Part shown: piece after piece, positions 48,360 to 62,111 of the stretch | How the letters are laid out: the number at the start of each line of letters is the position of its first letter | How positions within the stretch are numbered: the stretch's first letter is position 1 | DNA from: Trogon surrucura | Taxonomy: Eukaryota > Chordata > Aves > Trogoniformes > Trogonidae | Assembly (NCBI GenBank): GCA_020746105.1 | Contig: CM036619.1 | Span: forward strand, 57,771,135-57,835,134 | Length of the DNA stretch: 64,000 bases | Direction: 5' to 3' | Position numbers and translations under genes: made by a program | Notes under the pieces: model-generated | Seen by the model: the letters and a program-made list of their open reading frames with translations, nothing else | Databases searched by the model: none | What the model was told of the DNA's origin: nothing

Positions 48360-49486
48360 TGTTTACAGCAATTTAGAGAATGCATAGAAGAAAGCTAACG
48401 TCGGAAGTTATTTCTGGGTAAAGACTATAGGTTACTTACATGATTTCGGTGGGAGCTGTCCAAATGGCAAATAACAGAGTTGATCATGGGACATGTTTAA
48501 TGATTTTACAAACTGTCCAGCTAGTTCTTATTTCCCTTTGTCCCTCTGCATGGGGATAAGTCATACTGTTCTACAGGCCTCTCTGTAAGATATTCAAACC
48601 TGCAAACACTACCATAGAGTGTAATTACAGTTAAAACCAGGAAAATTGTACTCCACTGAGTTATTCACCGTGTTAACTATGGCACACAGTAGCAGGCCAG
48701 TGGAATAGAGCACAGTCTCAAAGAACGGTTGATTTTAGAGAAAGTTGGAGGCAGAACAGCAGGATTTGGCCCCTTACCAGGCAAGTTATTAAAAATATGC
48801 ACATAGAACATGCTTGCAAAAAGTTGTAAATCACATGTCCTTCTCACACAAAGTTGTAATTGTGCTTTCTGGTCAGAGAAACCTGTAAAATCAGTTACGT
48901 AAGTTTCCTAAGTACACAGTCATTGTCTATCCTTGTAGCTAGCATTGGTTTTAATTCTACCAATGTAATCATTTCTATTTAGATTATTTTTTAAGTCATG
49001 AGCACAGGGAGAATAAAAGTGTGTGCAGAAAAGTAGTTAAGATTAAATCACTTCTTAAAAATTTGAATTAAAAGATATCTCTTTTTTTGCAAGAGTGCAT
49101 ATTAAATAAAGGAATGAGCCAAAAAAAAGTAAGTTGGTTAAAAATTTTTAACTTTCTTTATACACTGCATGTATTACTTTGTAAAAGTGTTCAGATATCT
49201 TAGAACATACAAACTAAACAGTATTTTTTAAAAATAACTTTATGTGTGTTTCTTGCAATGAAAAATGTTTTTCACTGAATATAACAAAATTTTGTGTGAT
49301 TTCCTGATGCTTTTTTCATGAGAAATGGCAAGTACTGACTGTGTGAAGAATGTCTAAATCCAGCTAGGCATTTAAGAACTGGTGTTTCTTACTAGAAGAC
49401 AGCACTGTCCATCACAGTGTTCAATGTTTTGTCACTGCTCCCTTTACCACTCTCCCCCCATCTTTTCGTACCTTCCTGTTCAGAAG
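48360..49486. other. Downstream flank of IMPA2, no gene seen
   Basis: AT-rich. Possible extended 3' UTR, with AATAAA near 49011 and 49105. No coding or RNA feature is supported. Confidence 0.45.
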
Positions 49487-49620
49487 CGGAGACTGTAAGC
49501 CCTCTGGGGCAGGGACTATAGTACTTTGGCTCTGGGTTTGCACAGTGCTAATAGGATGCAATTCTGGTCCACGACTATGCACTGAGGTGCTATCATAATA
49601 CAAATAATAAATACTAATAG
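49487..49620 (+). repeat. Ancient amniote interspersed repeat tail (L2/CR1-L3/MIR-like)
   Basis: The stretch reads GACTGTAAGCCCTCTGGGGC, then a middle with TTTGCACAGTGCTAATAGG, then GGTGCTATCATAATACAAAT and AATAAATACTAATA. This arrangement (GTAAGCxCTxxGGGCAGGGAC, then a short AGTGCTxAxxA block, then GGTGCTxxxxTAATACAAATAATAAATA) is the tail I remember from old repeats that are abundant in turtles and crocodiles and related to mammalian L2/MIR tails. The exact family name is not certain. Confidence 0.6.
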
Positions 49621-52600
49621 GCTTACTTGTCTCTTATTTGCCCTCCCCCCACTTTCTGAGCACAGCGGAGATCCGAGTGACAGATGCAGAGCTCGGTGGC
49701 ACCGCTCTGATCCCAGGGTGCTTAGCCTTGGCAGCCGTGGGAGCAGCCGGAGCTTTACTCAGACTTCTGCCATGGCCATAAGCCCCGTAAGGAAGCTTAT
49801 ACTGGCAGGGGATCAAATGTGGTGGAAGCTCAGCCCCACTTCATCTGCTTCCCCTCCTAGCCCCGTCACCCTCCATCGTTGCCCTCCATCGCTCTGGGAG
49901 AGGAGCGTCTATGAGAAGCTGCCGCATGGCTCCAGCGAGGTTTCCCAGCAGCTCAGCCTGCTCGTACAAAGAAACTCCCTGACCCAGTTAGGGCTGGTGG
50001 GTGCTGGCGTCCCAGAGCTCAGCAAAGCAGGCAAGTTATGCATCAACTTTAGTGGCACATACCAGCGATTTTTGAAGCTGGGAGCCAAGCGTGGTGGGAA
50101 GGGAGAGGTGCCGAAACTTACTGACACGTTCTTGTTTGTGCCTGGGATGCGGTTTTGGCTTTTATTTGGGCTGTAGTTCAAGTGTGTTAAGCCAGCAGCG
50201 TGTGTGTGTAGAGCAGCAATCCTGCCTCCCCCACCTCCTCTGCTGACTGTACAAACATTTCTGAACCCTTCCCGTGGACCAGATGAGTGATCTGCCTGTA
50301 AAGTACCCCAGTAAACAAAAAAGGGATTATTTTACAGGCAGATCATTTTCCCAAGCCAGTTCAGCCCCTGACTACCACAAGCAGCTGATTTCAGACACCA
50401 AAGGGGGTGGCGAGGAGGCAGGCAGGACAGCCCTGTTCACAGATGGTGCCACATCACACCAGTTCAAAGTTTTCATCAAAACTCAGTCTTAAGCTATTTG
50501 ACTACACATATTGACTGAAACAAATTGTACTGGAGTTTGTCCTCCCTTTGTTTTTTTCTTGCTAGCCAGATGAAACTTCACTCGGCATGTGTGTCCAGCA
50601 GCTCACCGTGTGTAAGCATTCATAGAATCATAGAACAATTCAGGCATTCATAACACAGTTAGTGTAACACAGTAGCCAGAAAATTAAATCCCTCAAAATG
50701 CTTAAACATATGGACTCTTTTCCCTACCACCTGTTGTAAAATGCTGTGAATATTTTCCACTACATACATTACAGAGTACAAGTGCATCTGTAATTAAGCA
50801 TCCAAGACAGACGAAGATTTTCTTCATCAACACTGGCACAAAAATGCCTGTGCTCTGAAGAGCGAGTGCTTCCTCTGTAAGCAAACCGTGCTCGGCTTCC
50901 TGGAGCATTCCCAGTTCATATCTGCATCCCTCACCGGCTCACTGGTGCAGAACATTTTATATCTCCAGGCTTCCTACCCTACTCTCAAATGGTGCTTTTG
51001 GGTAGAATAAAGAGCAGAAATAGCTGTAAACTCCAGGAAAAGGGTCAGTGGCTGATTCCTTTGCAGCATCTTGTTGAGCGTGGTGGATTTTACAGAACAA
51101 GTGTCAGCATGTTTCATACATGCAGAAGGACTTGCATTTTCCCTTCGATTACACTAGCTAATCTGACAGTATTGAAGAAATTTGCACATATTGGAGCACT
51201 TACCTATGGGCCCACAGGCAGTATTCCCCATTTTTCATCTAGAATTTGGTTCCTGTTGACAATGGCTTCAATTAAAGTAATAAAAGTATGACTTGCCGCC
51301 AACCTTCTGCTATCAGCATTAGAGCTATGCTGTTCCCTCGGCAGAGTTCAATCTGTTCAGTGTACAGGAGATGTGCAAGCGGAACTTTGAATAATGAAAT
51401 AAGACTTAAGCCACTATGTCAAATTAACACAGACCACACCTTTTTTCGTGGTAACTTCTAGCGCTACAAAAGACCGTTTAAATTATTTTTTTCCTTTATG
51501 CCAACAAAAATGTGCTCTCTTTCAGTACTATATCACCAAGACGGAGTGTAGAGGTCAGTTATGGTTCCTACAGCAGTTTCCACTTTACAGTGTGTTACAG
51601 TTAAGTCTTTCATAAAACATGTCCCCAACACTAAGAAATCATTCACCAACAACGAAAAGAGGAATTTCCATTTTCTTTTAATCCATGCATGACACATGGC
51701 AATAGCACTATAGGATAGTACATTTTATATGCATGCTGTGTTCAAGTAGCAGAAGAACTGCTTTTATTTGAAAGAGGAATAACTTGACACCAACTCTTGG
51801 TTTCTGTGGGTTTTGCTCCTGAAGATTTAATTTCAAAATGCTTTACAATAATGGGTTTGTACTTGTGTAATTTAGAGCCCATTATATTTATACAGTGAAT
51901 TTTAGAATAAAATGGATTGGAATTCGAAGTGTCCCCTTTCTCATCACAGAATGGGAAGGTAAGCGTTCCACAACACAGAGCAGCAGAATTCTGCATCTCA
52001 GCATACTAAATGTCACTATTCTAGTTACAAAAGATCATGTGCTGCTTCCCTTGTACACTGCTATGAAATCCACCCATACAAACAACGGACGGCAGCGCAG
52101 CCTGGTTACGAGGTAGACAGGCCGACCTCGTACAGATGGTATGAGAATTAATTAACGTTCAGAAGGCTCTTTAATTGCAGTCGCTTTTATACAATTACTG
52201 AGATCTGTTCAATCATGCTGAATATTTCAGTACATACCCTAATATACAGTATTTATACATACACTCTCTGCTACCTTTTATGCATAGTACAACTGCATGC
52301 TCCATTAATATCACGACCAAATACACAGAGATTTCTTCAGCTACTGACTTTCAGATTTACTTTTAGTGAATACTCTGGCTTTTTGTCATAGAGCCATTAA
52401 AACTATTGCTTCCTAATGCTGTGAGACACACAGATTCAAAACTGAGCTCTGAGTCTTCTTGACAATAGTTGCTGAGATGAATTGGATAAATCAGTGGAAT
52501 TGCACCTGTCTGCAGGAGAAAAAAACAGTAAAAATAGCCCAAACCATGTTTCACAAGCAGAACTTTATATCTGATTTCAGGGAGGGAAAGCATCCTCTGG

Positions 52601-55085
52601 TTCAGCAATGCCTAATTTGTAGTGTGGAACATTAATCAGCTCCAAAAGAAGCGCTTTCCTCCTCCTGGAAGGAAACCTGAGTGGTTGCGGTCAAAATCAC
52701 TGCTAATGGAAATGTGCCAATACTATCTGAAAAAAATATTATTCATACAGTTCCATGCAGTCTGATGTTTCAGTATTAATTGAATGGTGGAACAATAGTA
52801 TTTTATTTATATATATACCTATATGTAGTAGATGAAATCTGAGACCAGAATAGTTTTGGTTTGGTTTGGTTTTTTATTTATAAATTCCTCATTCAAAGGC
52901 TTACAAAAAAATTATCTTAAAATTTCTGAGTGTCTGTATTTCCAGTCACCTGTCACAATCAAATTCAAAATACTTACCAATGGAAAGAAAAACATTTATT
53001 CAGACATGTTTGCTAAAGTAAAAAGGCTCACAGACACATTCTTCACACAGAAAGATTACATTAGCTATTAGAGAGGTCAGTAGGGAAGGGATAAACTTCA
53101 TCACATTAAGTTGGAAATCTCTCATAAGTGTGAAAAGTCTGTCTTTTAACAGTGTTTTAGCCATAAATACGCAATGGTGGTGGTTGAATGTAAAGCTATT
53201 TGAAAAAGCAAACTGTGTATGAAAGTGCACTGTTGCTCTATCAGTGACACAGCAGTCCTTCGAAATACTGTGACATTAATGGTCACTTACAAGACCATGA
53301 ATTGGACATATTCATGGTGGAAATACTAGTTTATTCTATTTTGAAATGAATTCAAGCATTATTAGCCAGGCTGTCAGACAACATGCAGCTAAAATCAGAA
53401 TTGCATGACTTTTGTTTGTCCACTGCTATAAGTGACACATTGTTCTCCTGAGAATCACAGATATGATATTGTCTCTTGCCAAGCATTGTTTAACGTCAGT
53501 CTCGTTGAGCAGTACCACCAGATGATGCTGGTGAGTCCAGCGTAAGATAAAGGGCACCAAAGCCTCTACTGGCACAAGGGACTCAACTTTGGTGATGTTG
53601 TGAAGCTCAGAGCATGGCGTAACTATCACTGTAACTCAGCAAAACTATTAATTGGTTTTGTACTGAAAGAACAGCTAACAGTCTTCTGCAATACAAATAC
53701 GTTCTTCAGGTGACACATAGTCAAGATTTCTGGAGATGCTGGGTGATTCTGAAGTGCTATTTCAGGTGCTCAGCATGCCTCAGGGTCACAGTTAACATTT
53801 CAGACAAGAAATATTTTAACGATTCTTTTAATGTAAAATACAGTCATTATTTTACACGTATGTAAAAACTTGGAAATTTAATGCTTGTTCTCCCCTGACT
53901 TGCACCTGCCATAATCATTTACTATTTGTAAAAGGGATGAGATATACAACATTAATAGAATATTAGTATTTTGTATTCACTTCTCAAATGTATAAATAAA
54001 TACGCAATGTACATGGGCTCACCAGTTTTTAATAATGTATCTTCAAAGTTCAGGAGAAGATCACACATTCTACTGGAGATTTTTTCAGATACACTGTATC
54101 CCTGCACTATTTCATATAGACATAAAACAGCAGTGGGAGGATGAATTGGTTTTACAGATGTAATTTACAGATGTAACCTGACTTCAGAAGAGATTAAGGC
54201 CAGTTATTTACACCAGCATATCCCACACTGACTTGCTAGTCTGTACTAAATCTGAACCTAAGTGTACATATGGAAACAAACAACAAGACGCGTAAGTCAT
54301 TATGATTGATACAGACCTTCTAATAATTCATGTAGACTTTTCTTATATTTAGATGTTTTATAAAATCGAGGCAAAGACGGATTACACATCTGATAATCTA
54401 CTTTGGATCAAGAAACAAAAGACCTTACTTATTCCTCTTGTAGACATGCAATTTCAATGAATCATCTTCATACACTAGTCTTAGTTGAACTTAAACTCAT
54501 CTCTGTCATACAGAGATTTCATTGTGAAAACATATTTTAAAAATGAAGAAATGTCCATGTTACATTCTTGTGTTTCTCTTTTGCAATGTTACTCTTTGTC
54601 CTTCAGAAACTAGCATTGGTTTTGTATTGTACCAGAGACAAGTGCAGTTTGAAAGAGTTTCTCATTATTTTGTAATGAATGCTAGAAGTCAATGATAACA
54701 GAAATCAACAGAGGAGTGTGCAAATTAGAAAAAAAAAAAAATCTTACTTATGATGAAGTTGTCATTTTTAGGTGCAAATATGTATTACCAATATTATAAT
54801 AATGAAAGAAAGTCTGTGTTGTTCTATCTGTAAATAACTTTCACATTGTACACACCTCTCAGTTTAAGCAAGTTCTGTGGGCATGTGAGCTTTAATCAAG
54901 CTATTCTCAATTATCCAGTTCCTGAAGAAGAGACCAAGAAGTAATAAATCCACTCAGGAGGCAATATAGTCAAACTTCACACACAAAAAGAGATGCTCAG
55001 ATGAAATAAATACAAAGTGTCTCATAGTAGCCATAGAAGAGCTGAATTTCATTGGAACCTGTAAATTCTGCATACGTCCTTACTT
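49621..55085. other. Intergenic, no supported gene
   Basis: A GC-richer part at 49640-50180 has an open frame of 152 codons on the plus strand, following a pyrimidine tract and CAG, but it shows no protein similarity that I can recognise. The rest is AT-rich with a 30-base CR1 remnant near 50621. Confidence 0.45.
50621..50650 (-). mobile_element. Tiny CR1 3'-end remnant
   Basis: CATAGAATCATAGAACAATT followed by CAGG is the reversed CR1 3' terminus; nothing else of the element remains. Confidence 0.6.
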
Positions 55086-55089
55086 CTCC

Positions 55090-56020
55090 CCACTGTGCTG
55101 AAGTACACCCTCAGCAAGCTTGTAGATGATACAAAACTGTGTGGAGTGGTTGGTACACCAGAGAGTTGTGCTGCCATTGAGAGGGACCTCAACAGGTTGG
55201 AGAAATAGGCGAACAGGAACTTTATGAAGTCTAGTGAAGGGAAATGCCAAGTCCTACAGCTGGGGAGGAAGGATCTCATGCACCAATACTATACGCTTCA
55301 GGAGCTGACTGGCTGTAAAGCAGCTTTGCACAAAAGACTTGGGGGTCTTGGTAAACAACAAGCTGACCATGAGCCAACAATGCGTCTTTGTTGTAAAAAA
55401 GCCTTACAGTGTTCTGGGCTGCGCTGGGAGGAGTGTTGCCAGCAGGTTGAGGGAGATGGTCCTTCCCCTCTGCTCAGCACTGGTGAGGCCACATTTGAAG
55501 TGCTGGGTCCAGTTCTGGACTTCCCCATACAAGAGAGAGATGGCATACTGGAGCAAATCCACCAAAGGGCCACTAAGATGATTAAGGGCTTGGCACATCT
55601 GACATAGGAGGAGAGGCTAAGAGACCTAAGAGAAGATTGTTTAGCTTTGAGCAGAGAAGGCTCAGGAGGATCTTATCAAAGTACATAAATACCTGGCAGG
55701 AGGGAGTAAAGAAAACAGAGCCAGACTCTTCTCAGTGGTGTCCAGTGACAGAACAAGAGGCAGGGGGCACAAATTGAACTACAAGATTTCTGTTTAGACA
55801 GAAAAAAAAAAAGCTTGTTTGCTTTTTATTTAAAGGGTGGCTGAGAACTGGTACACGTTGTCCTGAGAGGCTATGGAGTTTTCATCCTTGGAGATATTCA
55901 AAACCCTACTGGACATGGCCCTGAGCAACTTGCCGTAGTTGATTCTACTTTGAGCAGGTAGATTGAACTAAGCAATCTCCAGAGCTGCCTTGTGACCTCA
56001 ATAATTCCATGAGTCTGCAA
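55090..56020 (+). mobile_element. CR1 LINE 3' fragment, about 930 bases, plus orientation
   Basis: The longest CR1 piece in the window. It starts in the late reverse transcriptase part (CACCCTCAGCAAGCTTGTAG; forward frame reads LSKLVDDTKLCGV) and runs to the 3' UTR. The frame is broken by stops and shifts, so it is dead. The terminal repeat region is decayed (AATAATTCCATGAGTCTG). Confidence 0.9.
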
Positions 56021-59000
56021 TCCCTTCTCAGTGACTGTTACAGGACCCATTGACAACGTCTTTTCCAAGACACAAAGGAAAAAGAAAATAAGCACCATCA
56101 GCATACAGGTGTTAGCAGTAGACAACTGTCCCCTGGGATGCCAGGACATCTAGACTGATCTTCATTGTTTCAAAACTTAAAAAGAGCCAACTGAACAACA
56201 CATGTGAGGTAGCACCAGTCTGTAACCAAAAGACCGGAAAACTCTTTATTTGCAAAGAAGTGTGACAGTACTGTTATGAGCAGTAGCTCTCTGCCACTGT
56301 AAGGAAGTGTTGAAAAGCAAGGTACACAGGGAATCTCAGGAATCTGATTTACTTCTTTGCTCCCTTCACGTCTCACTTTAGGCTTCCCTTAGGTAAACTG
56401 ATACCTTGAATGGAGTAGAATATTAAAACCAAACAAAAATCTCCCCTCCCCAAACAACCTCAAAGTAAAGCTCTGTAATTACAGAGAAATAGTTCAGTGC
56501 CAAGCAGAATGTCAGAGAACAGGATTAGTATGACTGGAAGATGAGTCAGAAATTAATTTCAGAATAGGATGTAATTTCTTTCCGTATCTCATGAAAAAGA
56601 TCAAAACATCTTCACCATCTGAAAGTACGTTTAATTCAACCTATATGCTCAACTATAGAAATGGCCAGGAATGTTTACCTGTGGCTAACATATTGCTCCT
56701 ATTTTGCACCCTTACACACTGTAGTCTCTCCACAGCCCAGTAATCAAGTATAATCCAGTCTTCTTTCTCAAAGCCTAACTCAAATTCACTACACTCATAT
56801 GTTCATAAAGGCTCTTAAATGTACATTTCCACAGGATCCTCTCACCTGCTTACAAAAGACAACTGCTGCACACCATTAAAATGAGAAATAAGATAACCAA
56901 AATACTGGGAAAGTACATTCCTCTTGTTAATCCAGTATGCATTTCATTGTTTATCTAATTAAATTGTAATTTTCCTCGGACAAGACACGTGCAGAACAGC
57001 ACAAAAATTCAGTTCCCAAAGAAAACTATCAAACTGAGAAACAGCAGTGACATGCACAGCTCAGGGTGCAGGGGATCTCCGAGCTGCCCTTTATCTTTGA
57101 TAGTTGCAAAGCTTCCCACGCTAGATCATGATTGTCATTTTTGATAGCTGCATAAACAACTTCAAACAAGGATATATTGTTATATATTCATGAAGCCATC
57201 GCTGCAGCTGGATTAGCTTCAGACACCAGCTGATCTGCAGCCCTGCCAAAGAGCCACCACAGCAGCCCTTAGCCTGATCCTATGAGGCACTAAGTCAATT
57301 CTACTACCATTGAAAGAAATGGAAAAATCCCCATTTACTGCAGTAAAATGAATAAAATCCTGTACAAATACTGTTGTCACTCAGTGACATCATACTCGAA
57401 CATGTCCTTTATATAAGCAGTAGGCATTTTAAAAAAAAGAAAACAAAAACTCAACCCCTCAAACAGAAATAAAATTCTTCATGCAATATCTGAAAACCTG
57501 GCTGAATATCTAGCAGAGTTGACATGGCTACTCTTAAAATGACTAGACATTTCCTCTAGCAGCATAATGTAAGCATTGCCATGATTTCCTTCAAACAAGA
57601 GATTTTCATTTACTTATCTTTCCTTTGACAAATATCTTTCCTACTGACAAATCACACACCTTTATTATCTTCCTGTTGGCTTAAAAAATATCTCGTTTGA
57701 AACAGTTCCAGTTCCGTGCATACGTCAAGAACAGAGCTCACCCTTATCACAGAGCCACCTGCTGACAGCCAAGTACATTTATTTCAAACCCTTAAAATCA
57801 GAACTGATTGGTGTTTGTATTACATGTTGATAATTAGAAACATGTAAGTAAATTTTAACCAACAGAAGCCTTTTACTCCTACCCATGTTGAATTTGCACT
57901 TCTCTCTCTGTTTCCTAGAAACAAGTTCTTTGCAATTTTTTTACTGCTCTTTACTGTGCCATAGGGCTTTGAGGGAGAGAAATTAAAAACTGGTTCATTA
58001 AAACCAAACATAACTATGCAGCACCCCTCTTGCATCTTTAAAAATTTGTAAATCCATGCAGATACCGCATATGATAGTTGAGAGAGATGCCTTTTTAGCA
58101 GTCACCAACATTTCTGGATTTTAATTTCAGAGGCGGGCAAATTTCTGTTCAACTCAATTCTGTTTAGCAGTGAAATGAGCTGCCAAAACCAGAGGGCAAA
58201 CGGCATAGTGTGACACTCTGGCCAGTGTCCACATCAAGAACACCTGACGGCGCACCTGACTGAAAGATGTGTTCAGTCTGGGAGTTCTAAATTGGCCTGG
58301 TTTTAGGGTGATTATTCAGTCTGCTCTGCCTCATGCACCTGAGGACACTTCAGATGCCATCACCTGTACATGCCTGAGAAGCTATGACAAAACACCTGCA
58401 TTCGATCCCTTTTTAAGGTAAATAGTCAGTACATCTGCTGGTGTAGCAGGTGGCAAGTACTTATGATGACTTAAGACTATGCAAAACCAGAATATTTTCC
58501 ACAAGTCTTGATGACTGTATTTGTTTATTTCTGCTTAGAGCTGTATGAAGAAATGAGGGGGATGCACACACAAGACCCTTAGCTATCTGCTTATTTCCTT
58601 CTCGTGGTTGTATAGAAGCAGTCTAACAAAAACGGGCTCTTGACCTCGCAACATGTAAACCCTTTCTGCTCCAGCTGTCCTGAAGTGTCTCCGAGCGGAG
58701 AGCTGCCGCCTGGGCTGCCCCTGCCTGCCTTGTCACCCTCCACCACCCGGCAGCTCAGGGTTTGGGGACCCATAACTTGCCCTGACTTGAGACCTACTCT
58801 ATGCAAAAAATCCTTCTTCCCAGAGGCTCTCTCAGCCGGCCTGGCTTGCCAATAGAGGGCAGTCCTACATCGAGATGGGTTTCTGTGTCCACGCGTGCAG
58901 ATCCACTCGTGCCTGTGCTGCCTGCTGGGCGCACGCTGGCCGTACTGGAGTTCCCAGTCAGCCGGCCAGGGCGAGTGACAGACTCGCTCTGCGCCGCCGG

Positions 59001-59388
59001 CATTGCCAATGTGCTGCAAAGCAGCAACACAAGAGCAGTGCTTTAAAACTTTGCCCTATGGCTCTTCTTGAGCTCCATGAGAGGGATTAATTCTTGTGCA
59101 TGCATCTCTTTGGTTAATGCTTGCAGAGCCCCTATCAGGCAACACAGCACTCCATACTTAATGTTTGTGTGGTGTGTTAAACATAATCTAAGAAAGGATT
59201 CATTGTAAGGGATTACGAGTCTACAGGTACCCACCATAAGAAGCAAAATGAGTATTTGATACTGACAGGGCGGAGCTAGCATCACAGAAAAGAACATGCT
59301 GTGCTGAAAAGGCCATTAGATATTCATATAGTCTATATGTGGACACAGGGTAAGGTGCTTCAGTTAACTGGGTCTGTGCCAATAACAT
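56021..59388. other. Intergenic, no supported gene
   Basis: AT-rich except for a short CpG- and GC-richer patch at about 58660-59000 with overlapping open frames on both strands and no recognisable product. Confidence 0.45.
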
Positions 59389-59595
59389 GGAATCATGGAA
59401 TCACAGAATCATTAAGGTTGGAAAAGACCTCTAAGATGATCTGGTTCAAGCACCAACCCAACACTAGTGTGATCACTAAACCATGTCCCAAAGTGCCATG
59501 TCTACATGTTTTTTGAACACTTCCAGGGATGGAGACTCCACCACTTCCCTGGGCAGGCTGTTCCAATACCTCACCACTCTTTCAGCACTCTCTAC
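59389..59595 (-). mobile_element. CR1 LINE 3' fragment, minus orientation
   Basis: It starts GGAATCATGGAATCACAGAA and continues with AAGGTTGGAAAAGACCTCTA and ACTAAACCATGTCCCAAAG, reversed CR1 3' UTR landmarks. It is 5' truncated. Confidence 0.87.
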
Positions 59596-60387
59596 AAAGT
59601 CGTTCCAGGAACAGCATCGAGGTTTAGACCAAAATGACAGATCAGCCTAGTAAAATGTGCCTTAAAGGGAAAGCAAGTAGCCAAGAGCCTTTGAGAATCC
59701 ACTCTGAGCACATCCAAGCTTCTGGGTCTGCACAGATACAACTTGCTCATCTACCTCTTCCAGGGAATGCAGCTCAGAAGGCAGCCAGAGCAAACATTTC
59801 AGCTGGATCCCTCATCCCTACACTTTCCCTAAAAATTAAACTTCATTGTCATAAAACTCATAGAGTTAAAACAGGCTGGCCTTTCACCTTGGATATGCTT
59901 ATGGCAGTATATTGTGCATACAAAAGTACAGCTTGCTCTTTCCCCTAGTAGTCCTCAAGAGTGATTACATCAGCATTGGTTTCTTCTTTCTTTAAAACAG
60001 AATAACAACAACAACAACAAAAAACCCAAAACATTAAAAAATTATGTGTAGGCCAAAGTTTAGCTGAGAAAGTTGTTGAGACAGAAGCCTTGGCTGAGTG
60101 CCTATCAAAATCAACAGGAGTCTTTCCATTTACTTAACGGGCTTTAGTGAAGGGGGCAGGGAAGGGAAATCTGTGGTGATTACCCACTAACAAAGAAGTG
60201 TTTGAAGTAATCTGCTGCCATCTGTCTTTGTTTTGCTAACCCACTCAGCTGGGCCTGAAAGGAAAATCCATCAGATGAACAGAGAATTAATTATTGCAAG
60301 AATGATCTGTTTGCATTTCTCACCTTCTGCAAGAACTACCCCTCCTGACCGTGTGGGAGACTTCCTTGCATAATTACAACAAACCAC

Positions 60388-60606
60388 CATAGACTCATTC
60401 AGGCTGGAAAAGACCCTTGGGATCCCTGAGTCCAAACATTAACCCTACTCTACATAGCTCACCCCTAAACCATATCTGAACGAACTTTGAACACCTCCAG
60501 AGATGGTGACTCAACCGCCTCCCTGGGCAGCCTATTCCAGTGCCTGACTACTCTTTCTGTGAAAAATTTTTTACTAATATTCAGTCTAAATTTACCCTGT
60601 TGCATG
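60388..60606 (-). mobile_element. CR1 LINE 3' fragment, minus orientation
   Basis: CATAGACTCATTCAGGCTGG to AAATTTACCCTGTTGCA. It closely resembles the CR1 piece at 4687-4938, including GACCCTTGGGATC and ACCCTACTCTACA, so both are probably of one CR1 subfamily. Confidence 0.88.
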
Positions 60607-62111
60607 AAATTAAAAGGCTATAGCTGTTACATACAGATGTATATATGCCATATAAGTTATAAAAATAAGTAGACTTCTTCAGCCTCAAAGAGATGCTATA
60701 AGATTTCTGTTGTTTTCAGAGGGGCCAATAACAGTATTTGGGCTTGGGCACTGAAAGATTGGTAACATTACCTGCGATTGCTCAACTCTCTCCAATTATA
60801 TGGACATGGAGCTGATTGTTGGAATCTAATGCCATCACATGCAGTGTTATGTAAGTCTAGCTGGGGGAGAAAAACAAATTACACCATGGAGACGAGAAAT
60901 GCTATGGAGGACCAGATCATTGGATCCATTCTAACAGGAGAACAAAATCTCCTTTTAGAGTAACCACCTATAAGCAAGAGTACAGAAGCTCAGCAATAAT
61001 CTGGTAAATCAGTATTCAGTCAGCGTTGCAGAGAGGAGGGGGAACAGCTGACCACTTGTTTAGGGAATGTGAAGTCTATTTCTATATAGGGAAGGAGATA
61101 AGGCATAAGTTTACGAGTCCAGTGACTCCAAGCCAGTGGGACATGTATCTATGTAAAAGCACTTCAGCCATCTGCTCTCACTGCAAACCCATGATTGTTG
61201 ATCAGATTCCTGACCTAGTGAAATAACTGGAAATATAGTTTCTCTGGTAACCCTTCACCAGGCAACAACACCACACAGAAAACTTACAGCTCTTCTTTCC
61301 ATTTCCTCTAGAGATGGTCACCTCAACTGCATATGTTAATCCCTCTACCAGTTGATCAAGACTGTTTCTGTTTTCCATCGGAGAGCACTATCCTTCGCCT
61401 AAAATGAAATAGTCTCCTTCTAAGCAAATGTGTTTTCCTCAGATCATCATAATCCATGATCAACCTAGGATGATCTATAATAAACAGGTCTTCAGATTCC
61501 AGGGAATTTAGTCACACAAAAAATGGGCACACATATAACTGAGGCCCACAGAATGTTTTGCGGTATCTTCCCAAAGCATCCAGAAGATTTTACTGTCTCT
61601 GACTCCTGAGGAATCACTTCATAATTTCAGATTTGCAGAAGACCCCAGCAGTAGTTAGGATTTTTTTCAGCATAGTACATTTTACAAACAAAAAGAAGTT
61701 TTGATATAACTTTACAGGAGTCCAGTGGCTTTTCAAAGAGGTTAATTTATATGACATGGTTGTCCAAAGGTTACAAAATGATAAAAAATTATTTAACCTT
61801 GGTGACTCACATGGGAGAAGCTTGTGATCTCTGTTGCATGAACATAGCTGTATCTGCGTTTTTTGAAGCTCGTGGAAGCCATTGGAATAACTGGCATCCA
61901 GACTCATGCCTGGTTTTTAGCTCCAAAGTTACTCTGCAATAAGGAGTGACAGGAACAGTCACTCTCAGTCGTCACAGGAAGGTGGGTGAATATGACAGTG
62001 GATATTCCAGTTCTGGGTGTGTTTAATTGCTCTCTTATCAGTTTTGCAGTAGTAATAATATGCCCCTAGTATCTGTCAGAAAGAGAATGGTTCATATGTA
62101 AATGTGAGATA
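60607..62111. other. Intergenic, no supported gene
   Basis: AT-rich. I see no coding block, RNA gene or recognisable repeat. Confidence 0.45.

Noticed and set aside
48141..48398. 85-codon open frame rich in Tyr, Ile and His
   Set aside because: It is a translation of the TA/TG microsatellite.
55224..55607. 127-codon open frame on the plus strand
   Set aside because: Out-of-frame pieces of decayed CR1 ORF2, not a host gene.
58591..59046. Overlapping open frames of up to 142 codons on both strands
   Set aside because: A local rise in GC explains them. There are no splice sites, domain or repeat match, so only the CpG patch is reported.
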